Source: Conchocele bisecta (lineage: Eukaryota > Mollusca > Bivalvia > Lucinida > Thyasiridae). From it: a stretch of DNA of 64,000 nucleotides. Below are positions 34,730 to 44,762 of the stretch, piece after piece. The notes under the pieces were generated by a model that searched no databases, was not told the origin of the DNA, and saw only the letters and a program-made list of their open reading frames with translations. The DNA lies in contig CM055280.1 of assembly GCA_029237695.1 (NCBI GenBank), positions 35,548,508 to 35,612,507 of the forward strand. The letters are read 5' to 3'. Numbering within the stretch: position 1 is the first letter of the stretch; every line of letters begins with the position of its first letter. The position numbers were made by a program, and so were the translations under genes.

Positions 34730-36003
34730 CTAGAAATGTGGCCTGTCGGCACACGAATGCCCCCGCTGGCAGCCAAAGAAAACGAGGCATATTTGATTAC
34801 AAGCCATTTACCCGAGTACGGACGGACCCGGTAACACTATATGCCCCACTCACCATTCGGTTGCGGGGGCATAAAAAGGTGAAGGTCAAAGGTCAAGGTC
34901 GAAGTACTGGGTGGTGGAGTGTGTAGGGCATGTTCATATGTATCATGTGTATAAATATTTAAGGGATTGGCAAAAGTATTGAGAAGTTATTGTAGGATTG
35001 AGAAACGTGCACGTAGATTTGTCCCAAAGTGGTAAGTAAACATTTAAAGTAGAAAAGGTGAAGGTCAAAGGTCAAGGTCGAAGTACTGGGTGGTGGAGTG
35101 TGTAGGGCATGTTCATATGTATCATGTGTATAAATATTTAAGCGATTGGCAAAAGTATTGAGAAGTTATTGTAGGATTGAGAAACGTGCACGTAGATTTG
35201 TCCCAAAGTGCTAAGTAAACATTTAAAGTAGAAAAGGTGAAGGTCAAAGGTCAAGGTCGAAGTACTGGGTGGTGGAGTGTGTAGGGCATGTTCATATGTA
35301 TCACGTGTATAAATATTTAAGCGATTGGCAAAAGTATTGAGAAGTTATTGTAGGATTGAGAAACGTGCACATAGATTTGTCCCAAAGTGGTAAGTAAACA
35401 TTTAAAGTAGAAAAGGTCAAAGGTGAAGGTCGAAGTACTGGGTGGTGGAGTGTGCAGGGCATGTTCATATGTATCATGTGTATAAATATTTAAGGGATTG
35501 GTAAAAGTATTGAGAAGTTATTGTAGTATTGAGAAACGTACGTGCACGTAGATTTGTCCCAAAGTGCTAAGTAAACATTTAAAGTAGAAAAGGTGAAGGT
35601 CAAAGGTCAAGGTCGAAGTACTGGGTGGTGGAGTGTGTAGGGCATGTTCATATGTATCATGTGTATAAATATTTAAGGGATTGGCAAAAGTATTGAGAAA
35701 TTATTGTAGGATGAGAAACGTGCAAGTAGATTTGTCCCAAAGTGCCAAGCAAACATTTAAAGTGGAAAAAGTCAAGGCCAAACATCAAGGTGGAAGTACT
35801 GGGGGGGGGTGGAGTGTGTAAGGGATGTTCATATGTATCACGTGTATAAATATTGACATAATATGTGGAAGTTACTAAAGAATACAATATGGGGACGGAC
35901 GTACGGGACGGACGTAGTACGGGACGGACGTACGGGACTGACGTACGGACGGACGCCGGTAACACTATATGCCCCCGTACCTTTCGGTAGCGGGGGCATA
36001 AAA
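34730..36003 (+). mobile_element. Tandem-repeat cassette, family C (179-bp units)
   Basis: The 5' end has GAATGCCCCCGCTGGC and the 3' end has AGCGGGGGCATAAAAA (36003), a subterminal inverted repeat like those of families A and B. Six units start at about 34874, 35053, 35232, 35411, 35588 and 35766 (AAGGTGAAGGTCAAAGGTCA, ACTGGGTGGTGGAGTGTG), so the period is 179 bp. A GGACGGACGTAC tract precedes the 3' hairpin. A second copy of the 3' end (GGTTGCGGGGGCATAAAAA, to about 34876) sits before the array. Confidence 0.7.
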
Positions 36004-36480
36004 ATGGCCTTATAGGAATTAAATAAGTGTATAAGTGTGTCACTATTCCACCAGTTCTAAAACTTACGAGTGCCTGCTATACAGATATAATTATTTAGCA
36101 ATATTTATTTTACTGACAGTGACTCGTGGTGGTATCAGGCTATTTTCATATGCAAATGAGGCATGACATTTTTTTAATTATTTATGCTAATGAAATGTGT
36201 CACCTGAAAAAATAATATTTTGACAGATTATAAAGTTTGACCATCATTGCACATCAAAAAATAAATACTGAGAATAAATAGTAATGTCTGTTAACATTTT
36301 AAAGAAACACAGTTATCGCCCCTGGTATCATTGTGGAAATTTACGTCTCATATAAAATGTATAATAATGCCAATCAATACATGGGGTAATGGTGAATGAA
36401 TGCTTATGGTGTCAGAAAATGTCTCAGATGATGTCTCTGATAGAAATAACAGTTTGTGCCTACTGAGTGGGCATGTACCT
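36004..36480. mobile_element. TTAA-type MITE, copy 2 (left end lost)
   Basis: Similar to 13636-14138 from about its base 45 onward. The right TIR TACTGAGTGGGCATGTACCT ends at 36480, followed by TTAA. The left TIR is replaced by the 3' end of cassette C. Confidence 0.75.
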
Positions 36481-36753
36481 TTAAATTATTACATTTGGGT
36501 TTACACTGTCTCTTTGATCTGCTTTGTGTATACCATTTCTCTTTCAATTATTGTTTGCCTTTTTAACAAATTAATTAAAATGAAGCGTTTCTACAGTCCC
36601 TCAGTATACATAATGCTACCTATAAACACTAATAGTAGATAGAATATTTTAACATTCTGTTTCAATGACAAATATATTCAATTTTACTTGCAAATGTGAA
36701 GTAATGTTGCATTTTATATTGTTTGGCCGTCTTCTATTGTCAGTTACTGCATT

Positions 36754-36990
36754 TATAGTGAAGCCTCTCTAAACCGGACACCCTGGGAGGTCCCCAGCCT
36801 TGGGAGGTCCCCAGGGTGTCCGGCTTAGAGAGGTTTCACTGTAAATCAGGCATTTGATCATTCTGAGCCATAGTTGTGTGCTATGTGATCACAAACAGAC
36901 ACTATCACCTGAGATACATGACCAAGAAACTCATCAAAAATAAGATCAGAGCTGTTTTCTTGGTGTCCGGTTTAGAGAGGTTCCACAGTA
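36754..36990. mobile_element. MITE, TIR TA(C/T)AGTGAAGCC, copy 2
   Basis: TATAGTGAAGCCTCTCTAAA / GGTTTAGAGAGGTTCCACAGTA, with an internal hairpin CACCCTGGGAGGTCCCCAG. Family partner of 10795-10994. Confidence 0.6.
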
Positions 36991-36996
36991 GATTAA

Positions 36997-37284
36997 AGGT
37001 ACGGTAGACACAAAATGTAATTTATATCAGAACAACATCTGAGACATTTTATAGCAAAATGAACATCCACCATTACCCCACATATTGATTGGCATTATTA
37101 TACATTTTATATCAGACGTAATTTCCACTGATATTTGGGGCGTTAACCGTGTTACCTTAAAATGTTAACAGACATTACTATTTATTCTCTGTATTTATGT
37201 TTTGATGTGCAATCATCATACTTTACAAGCTGTCGAAAATATTATTTTTTCAAGTGACGCATTTAATTAGTATAAATAATTAAA
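36997..37284 (-). mobile_element. TTAA-type MITE, copy 3, first half
   Basis: TTAA (36993-36996) then AGGTAC and sequence matching copy 1 in reverse orientation. It is cut at 37284 by cassette B copy 3 and resumes at 38941. Confidence 0.7.
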
Positions 37285-38940
37285 CAAGAGGGCCATGATG
37301 GCCCTAATTCGCTCACCTGACTCCATGAACACCAGAGGAGAATGTGACATTGAGTTCATGGGTTTTAAAAAAATTGTGCTATTTTTAGATGGCGGTCATC
37401 TTGGATTAAGCGATGACTCTCATTTTACCAAATCTGAAAATGTTTCACCCAAGGATCTTAACTTCCTATGAAGTTTGGCCAGCATCGGCCATGTGGTTCC
37501 TGAGAAAAAGACGTTCAAAATCTTGAATAAATGGACCTTTTGGTGGCCATCATGGATGACATAATCATCCGATTCCGACAAATATTGCACCAGAGCAATC
37601 GCTTCATCGATACCTTCAATTTGATATATGGCATGAGCATATTCGGTCAAAAATAAAATTTGACCCCAATTTGACCCCACGGGCCATGCCCATTTTTGAC
37701 CCCGGGGTCACCATTTTCACAACTTTGAAAGAGCATTGTAAATCGATCATTCCTACCAAGTTTAGTCGAAATCAGGCCAGCGGTTCATGAGAAGATTTTT
37801 TAAGAATTTATGCTATTTTTAGACGGCGGCCATCTTGGATTAGCAATGACCTCCATTTTAACAAATCTGAAAAGGGTTCACCCATGGACAATAACTTTTA
37901 AGTTTGGCTACCATGGGCCAAGCGCTTCATGTGAAGAAGAATTTTGAAATCTCTAATAAAAGAACGACCTTTTGACATTTCGGCGGCCATCTTGGATGAC
38001 ATAACAATCCGATTTCGACAGAAAATGTGCCAGAGTGATCGCCTCATTGATACCTTCGATTTGATATATAACATGACCATATTCGGTCAAAAATAAAATT
38101 TGACCTCAATTTGACCCCACGGGCCACGCCCATTTTTGACCCCGGGGTCACCATTTTAACAACTTTGAAAGAGCAATGTACGTCGATCATTCCTACCAAG
38201 TTTCGTCGAAATCCGGCTAGTGGTTCATGAGAAGAAGATTTTTTAAGAATTTATGCTATTTTTAGACAGCGACCATCTTGGATTAGCGATGACCTCCATT
38301 TTAACAAATCTGAAAAGGCTTCACCCATGGACCATAACTTTTAAGTTTGGCTACCATGGACCAAGCGGTTCATGTGAAGAAGAATTTTGAAATCTCTAAT
38401 AAAAGAACGACCTTTTGACCTTTCGGCGGCCATCTTGGATGACATAACAATCCGATTTCGACAAAAAATGCACCAGAGTGATCACCTCATTGATACCTTC
38501 AATTTGATATATGACATGACCATATTCAGTCAAAAATAAAATTTGACCCCAATTTGACCCAACGGGCCACACCCATTTTTGACCCCGGGGTCACCATTTT
38601 AACAACTTTGAAAGAGCAATGTACATCGATCATTCCTACCAAGTTTTGTCGAAATCCGGTTGGCGGTTCTTGATAAGAAGATTTTTTAAGAATTTGTGCT
38701 ATTTTTAGACGGCGGCCATCTTGGATTACGTAATGACGTCATTTTAACAATTTTGTAATCCCCCAACCTAAGGACCATGACCATGAAGTTTGGTGACTAT
38801 AGACCGAATGGTTACCGAGGAGAAGACGTTTGAAAATGTTCACGGACGACGACGGACGACGACGGACGACGACGGACGACGGACGATGGACACATTGCGG
38901 TAACAATAGCTCACATGAGCTTCGCTCAGGTGAGCTAAAA
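37285..38940 (+). mobile_element. Tandem-repeat cassette, family B, copy 3
   Basis: CAAGAGGGCCATGATGGCCC at 37285 to GGTGAGCTAAAA at 38940. Three core units ('GACCCCACGGGCC' or variants near 37675, 38116 and 38566). A GACGAC microsatellite at 38844-38890 precedes the 3' hairpin. Inserted in a TTAA MITE with no duplication of target bases beyond an A run. Confidence 0.75.
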
Positions 38941-39105
38941 ATATCATGGCCCATTTGCATATGAAAATATCCTGATACTACCACGAGTCATTATCAGTAC
39001 AATAAAATAAATTACTAAATGATTATATCTGTATAGTGACCACTCGTAATCTTTAGAACTGGTGGAATAGTGACACAATTATACACTTATACGGGAATTA
39101 CATCG
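38941..39105 (-). mobile_element. TTAA-type MITE, copy 3, second half
   Basis: CATTTGCATATGAAAATA and ACTGGTGGAATAGTGACACA match the reverse complement of copy 1. The terminal TIR has diverged. Confidence 0.65.
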
Positions 39106-39109
39106 AAAA

Positions 39110-39873
39110 AATACCATTTACGACAGACTCTATTAAATGCTCAGTGGGGTAGAATCCCAGAATATTTAATAAATCGCCGTATGTCGTTCAGTTGTTATGG
39201 GACACGAACCAACAACAGTTAAGAAAGCAATTATTTAATTTTAAGTTAAAACCTATCGCACTCAAAAATGGTAACAATCAAATCGCTTAACTGCACATTT
39301 CATGGACAGGTAGAGCATGGCTAGACCTTTGATCGTAATAATTTGGACAAGGAGGTGTAAAAATTAGCCAAACACAAACCCTCGACTAAACTTTTGAGCC
39401 ATCGTATAGCAAAATAGCGAGAAATTTGTCCGCAGGACTTGAAAAATGTTTTGTGGGATCGCACTTTTCGAAGAGTTGCATTTTGAGCCATCACATTTAA
39501 AATACATTAAACATATAGGGAGAATTATCGGGACCGCGGCGCTATTTCGAGCGAGCCCGGCATTACGAGGCATCGCATTTTGAGCCATCGCGATTTCACT
39601 GTATATTTTGGAAAGAAGGTAATTTCAATACAAACCGTGACGGTTTACTACATACACTCGTGCAACGCCTAATTCAGTATATATGTATATATGCTAGTGG
39701 TGAAAATTACAACTAATAAAGTAGGAGTATTTTTCTTATTTCTCTCTCCTGAAATTTCAAGACATGTTCATGATACAGGGAGAAATAGAAGAAAATATAT
39801 TGAATTGTCATCTGCATTTTTTTAACTATTTATATCCCACAAGTTTCCCAGCATGCAAAGATTTAAGTTAAAT
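39110..39873. other. Intron sequence of host gene, decayed repeats
   Basis: Near 39660-39860 lie pieces of the CTCTTTGCATGC-type MITE (AAGTTTCCCAGCATGCAAAG). No exon. Confidence 0.4.
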
Positions 39874-39879
39874 ACAAAC

Positions 39880-40109
39880 CTTGGTGGTTTATCAAACAAC
39901 TTCTCAATATCCTCGTGCAATGTCTGACTGTGGGCGCGAGCCTCTGTTTTATCCATTTCTAGGATCAACGACAGCGGTGATGGCTGTCCGTTACCCGCTG
40001 GATTGGAGGAGAACATTTCACTCGCACTCCGTCGTGACCAGCCGCGATACGAGGGTGATGGCATCATGGGAAGGTCGATGAGATCAGGCGTCTCGCTGGT
40101 ATCTTTGTC
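39880..40109 (-). CDS. Host gene, exon 1 of the three seen
   Basis: A 230-bp internal exon on the minus strand. Acceptor GGTTAATCAG ending at 40110 and donor AAG|GTTTGT at 39879. Phase 0 at the start; two bases (AG) are left at the end. It reads DKDTSETPDLIDLPMMPSPS, includes WSRRSASEMFSSNPAGNGQP, and ends LHEDIEKLFDKPP. RRSAS is a plausible basophilic-kinase site and the rest looks like a disordered regulatory segment with a short helix at the end. No family recognised. Phase continuity with exon 2 at 11697-11815 supports one gene with a 28-kb intron. Upstream exons were not found. Confidence 0.65.
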
Positions 40110-40224
40110 CTGATTAACCAGCTGGAATTGATGGATTGAATGGTTGACTGATTGAATGGTTGATTAATATTGGACCAAATGTCTACATGTTGAGGCAATG
40201 GTCCATTTGGATATAAATGATTGA

Positions 40225-40595
40225 TTGATTATTGGTGTTTAACAGCCTATCAACAGCTAAGGTCATTTAAGGCCAGGCCAACAGGTTGGACTATCCCGTA
40301 TTTAACATGTCCATAAATAGGAAAATTCCCAAAATCAGAACTCAATATTTACAGAAAAATATATTCAGCCCTGAAATTAGAATAACCTGACATGGTGCCA
40401 GGTCCATACCACACCAAAGTCACTTGGCCCCTTCCCCTATAAGTAATAGGATTACAAATAATCATAAGTCGTATAACCAGATTCAACACTCACATATAAG
40501 AAAGCCAAAGACATACATGAGGGCCAAACCAGGTCTCCGTTTGGGATACTGGTAAGGAAGAATCCCGATCGTTAAATTACCCATCGCATGCAGAG
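40225..40595 (+). mobile_element. SINE, family 1
   Basis: TGTTTAACAGCCTATCAACA, GCTAAGGTCATTTAAGG, CCTGGTGCCAGG-like TGACATGGTGCCAGGTCC, ACGTACATGAGGGCC-like segment and the 3' end TTAAATTACCCATCGCATGC. Truncated before the usual CCACCTGCCACCCACT end. Confidence 0.65.
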
Positions 40596-40679
40596 AGGGT
40601 GTTGTTGTAGAGATGGGCGCTCGCGGAGGTTCAACAGTAATTTGCTGTCTCAGCAAGTCACACAACATCCCATGTGATT

Positions 40680-41084
40680 ATCGACATTACAGAAACAATC
40701 AGACTGATGGATGTACGACACGACATATCTCTTAAAGCCCTCAAATCCACCAGGAATACAATTTGTCCGTTAAATGTTAATAGGGGCCAATAATAGATTT
40801 GCTACCAGCGTTGCCCCAGATCAGCCTGCGCATATGCGCAGTCTGATCAGGCCAGGGGCAGTGTTATTCGCTAGTCACTCACCAAAGCATAGTTTACACT
40901 GTCGCAAAGAAGAAATATTATATCTTGATTGGATTCATAAAATCTGTGAATGATCTCTGTCATCCAGAGGCTTAAAACTAAGCCTCAATAAGCCTTATTA
41001 AGCCGGACATGTTCCTCAATTACACAAAAAGGACGTCCGGACATTCACTAACAGAGTATGATGATGCTGAAACATTGTACAGTT
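40680..41084. other. Palindrome, no gene
   Basis: TGCCCCAGATCAGCCTGCGC / GCGCAGTCTGATCAGGCCAGGGGCA (40812-40861) is a hairpin related to the GATCAGACTG repeat. The rest shows nothing. Confidence 0.45.
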
Positions 41085-41215
41085 GATTTGATTGATTTAT
41101 TGGTTGACTGATTGATTGATTGACTGATTGGTTGACTGATTAATTGGTTGACTGACTGATTGGTTGACTGATTAATTGGTTGACTGACTGATTGATTGAC
41201 TGATTGGGGTTTCAC
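41085..41215 (+). repeat. GATT/GACT microsatellite
   Basis: GATTGATTGACTGATTGG-type units over about 130 bp. Confidence 0.8.
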
Positions 41216-41616
41216 AGTGGTGAATCTACAGCATGAAGTTGGTTAATATCTCACAATTACAAGAAACAGAGCCAGTCTACCAAACAGAAAAATATCATTA
41301 ACCTTATCACAGTTTCATGAAGTATTTAGAGCATGAAATGAAATAGAAATGTCCAAGATAGAATGGTATGGTGGTCGCCAGATCAGACAAGTGTGTTTCC
41401 TCCGGGTACTCCGCTTTCCTCACATTGAGGACCACCCTTACACTTTGATCTCTGCCAACAAAAGCATCTGTATATTAAATGCTCTCGCACTCGTTTGTAA
41501 TCGTTGTAAAATAAATGAACTTCAAACTTTTTTTGTTAAACAATGTTTCAATTTACTTAAGATTCATCAGGTACACATAAATAAACAATGTGATAATGAA
41601 CATTATATATAATTAA

Positions 41617-41865
41617 CTCTTTGCATGCTGGGAAACTTGTGGGCTATAAATAGCTCAAAACTAGCAGACAAAAATTCATCATATTTTCTTGTATTTATCC
41701 CCGTAAATATCATGAATATGTCTTGGAATTTCATTAGAATTGAGTCCTGAGGACTCAATTCTAATGAAATTTTAAGACATATTTACAGAGAGAAATAAAA
41801 CATATAGTGATTATTATTACTCCTAATTTATTTGGCGGATATTTTCGCCGCTAGCATGCAAAGAG
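41617..41865. mobile_element. TTAA-type MITE, TIR CTCTTTGCATGC, copy 1
   Basis: TTAA on both sides (41613-41616 and 41866-41869), TIRs CTCTTTGCATGCTGG / CTAGCATGCAAAGAG, and a central palindrome ATTGAGTCCTGAGGACTCAAT. Copy 2 at 51233-51464. Confidence 0.8.
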
Positions 41866-42035
41866 TTAACAGGCAAATGTGCACAGAAACATATATGCGG
41901 GCAAAAGAATTAAATGCCCGATAAATATTAGCGGGAGTTTTGGCATTCGTGTCAAAAGTGATGATTTAAAACTTTGACTAATTATTTAAAGGGCTCACAG
42001 TATAGTGTAAAATTTGTCCGTAAGTGAGGGCGTCC

Positions 42036-43312
42036 GGATTGATTTGATTTATTGTTGTTTAACAGCCTGTCAACAGCCCAGGTCATTTAAAGCTGGGCCA
42101 ACCGGTTCAATCCCGCATGTAACCTGCTGCATTGGGGAGAAAATCTCAAAATCAGAACAAAATATTTACATCGAAATAAAAAAATGTTCAGCCCTGAAAT
42201 TATAACAACCTGACCTGGTGCCAGGTCCATACCACACAAAAGTCACCTGGCCCCTTCCCCTAAAAGTAATATAGAATTAGGAATAATCGTATTACTCATA
42301 CAAGGGGTATAACCAGATTGAACCCTCACATACAAGAATGCCAACGACGTAAGTGAGGGCCAATATATACTAGATGGCCGCGACCTGCATGTCGCGCCTT
42401 GTGGCGAGGCATGGACACTAAAAAAAAAGATATAGTATAACAAAAAACTTAACCAAAAAACTTAACCAAAAACTTTAACCAAAAAACTTAACCAAAAAAC
42501 TTAACCAAAAACTTTAACCAAAAAACTTAACCAAAAACTTCAAAGTAATTTGACCTTGACATTGGGCACAGGGGCCGCACGGGAGGGGGTAGAATGAAAA
42601 TATAGATGATGATAAACACCCATGTGAAGTTTCAAGGTAATGGGCAAAGCAGTTGCAGAGATATAGTATAACAAAAAAACTTTAACCAAAAAACTTAACC
42701 AAAAAACTTAACCAAACAACTTAACCAAAAACTTCAAAGTAATTTGACCTTGACATTGTGCACAGGGGCCGCACGGGAGGGGGTAGAATGAAAATATAGA
42801 TGATGATAAACACCCATGTGAAGTTTCAAGGTAATGGGCAAAGCAGTTGCAGAGATATAGTATAACGAAAAACTTTAACCAAAAACTTTAACCAAAAAAC
42901 TTAACCAAAAAACTTAACCAAAAACTTTAACCAAAGAACTTAACCAAAAACTTTAACCAAAAAACTTAACCAAACAACTTAACCAAAAACTTTAACCGGA
43001 CACACGTACGTATGTACGTACGTACATACACGTACGTACGCCAAAGTGCCGACTATATCGCGCTTTCCGCAAGCGGGCGCGACAAAAAACTTAACCACAA
43101 ACTTTAACCAAAAAACTTAACCAAAAACTTTAACCAAAAAACTTAACCAAACAACTTAACCAAAAACTTTAACCGGACACACGTACGTAGCCAAAGTGCC
43201 GACTATATCGCGCTGTCCGCAAGCGGGCATGACAAAAACCAGGTCTCCAGTTGGGATTCCAGTAAGGATGAATCATTAAATTACCCATCGCATGCTCCCA
43301 CCTGCCACCCAC
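42036..43312 (+). mobile_element. SINE, family 1, split by cassette D
   Basis: The SINE body is 42036-42362 and 43230-43312. It is flanked by an imperfect 11-bp duplication TGAGGGC(G/T)TCC (42025-42035 and 43313-43323). Box-B-like sequence is degraded (CCGGTTCAATCCC). The 3' end is CCACCTGCCACCCAC. Confidence 0.7.
42363..43229 (+). mobile_element. Tandem-repeat cassette, family D
   Basis: 5' hairpin GGCCGCGACCTGCATGTCGC and 3' hairpin CTTTCCGCAAGCGGGCGCGA then CAAAAA. TCGCGCC near the start and GGGCGCGA near the end form the subterminal inverted repeat. The core consists of AACTTAACCAAAA(A) units (13-15 bp) around two copies of a 'TTTGACCTTGACATTG..CA' block. A CGTACGTA tract precedes the 3' hairpin, and that tract plus hairpin is present twice (about 42990-43090 and 43175-43229). 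Confidence 0.65.
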
Positions 43313-43379
43313 TGAGGGCTTCCTGAGAATACCCATCACATGGTCCCTAACACCAAGCTTATCTAAGTTCTTGACCTGG

Positions 43380-43760
43380 ACGTACGTAGTTAATTATAAG
43401 CGTGGATTGTAGATTTGTCACAGAATAATGGAAGATCACCACGTGAATGCATGGGTGAAATATATCAAGAAGTTCTGTGAAAGTAAACATAAACTATACC
43501 CGCTACGTCGAGTTTTGAGAACGCACTGTGACCTTGACCTTGGAACTAGCGGGGGTCGGAGGGTCATGGATTTGTCACAGCACGATAGAGGACGACCAGA
43601 GGAATAAATGAATGCAATATCAAGAAGATCCATGGAAATGGAAGTTACAAGAAATTTACCTGCTACATCAAGTTTTGTAATGGACGAACGCAATGACGCC
43701 CAGACAATCTGCCTCCAGTATACCCTCACCTCCCACAACTCGTTGTGTGGGCATAATGAG
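43380..43760 (+). repeat. Tandem-repeat cassette, family A, fragment
   Basis: Two units with TGTGACCTTGACCTTGGAAC and GGATTTGTCACAGCACGATA, ending in CTCCCACAACTCGTTGTGTG and GGGCATAATGAG, a variant 3' hairpin. Confidence 0.55.
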
Positions 43761-43840
43761 TGGTAACAACAAATAATACAATACCAAAGGGGGATTGTAG
43801 CTAGTTATTTCTCTTTGCAAATCTATTTATAGAGATCTGA

Positions 43841-43939
43841 GGCCCGTTTCACTAAACATTGTACGACTAAAATGTTCCTAAGCGCAAATTTATGATCGTC
43901 TGGAAATTTCAATTGATGGATTTACATGATTGAGCATAG
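43841..43939. mobile_element. MITE GGCCCGTTTCACTAAA, copy 3, left part
   Basis: GGCCCGTTTCACTAAACATT to TTGAGCATAG. Interrupted at TAG by the large transposon. The right part is 48898-49032. Confidence 0.75.
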
Positions 43940-44762
43940 TAGTCCTGGCCCTGCCATAGAGACCCGTATACATTTTCATTAGCATAGACTTTGACAGTTG
44001 ATTTGAATATGGGATACCCCCAGTGTCAAGAATCTACTAGGTGGAATTCCAAAATTCATAGTATAGTACGTGAGCGGCCATTTTCCAAGATGGCCGCCAT
44101 CAGGCATGTATAAAAACTGAAATGCATATAACTTTTGATAGAAATGTAGTAGATGGATGCTTTTGGTGTCAATTATGTGATTTTCAGGCATGCCCGATAC
44201 AGCTATGATGATAACAAACATATTAGACGTTGCTTAGTTACCGTAATCCAAGATGGCCGCCATCAAAAGTCCACAAAAATATCAACATGTGTAAGTCTTG
44301 ATATGAACGTAGTAGATGAATGAGTTTTGTGTCCATAATTATGTTTTCATGGATACCAAATATGCTGAAAGTATAAAAAGTCATTTTAGCTGTTACATAG
44401 TTGCAAAATTTATGATGGCCGCCATAATACAGGCAAACATGTGCTAATTTTGATAGGAATTATAAGCAATTGGTACATTTCGATTGGAACGTAGTAGGCT
44501 GATGCATTACAAAAATACAGCATGACGCTCAATAAAAAGCACGAGTCAAATGGCTTAAACCACCCATGCCACTGACCAAATAGTCTGATTGCTTAATTGG
44601 ACAGATTTTTGTTGTTTATGACAAAATATCACCCCAGTTTCTCTGGCCTTTTTACATGGACAGTACTTTGTGTAACACATTTCCGTGCATTTACAGATGA
44701 CAAGCTTCCCATGTGGTAGTGGATTGACATATTATGCAGGCAAGAGGGTACCATTTACTCAT

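Noticed and set aside
40592..40670. Possible fourth host exon (reads QITVEPPRAPISTTTPSLHA on the minus strand)
   Set aside because: The acceptor GAGACAG is plausible, but the nearest donor falls in SINE sequence and its phase does not fit exon 1.
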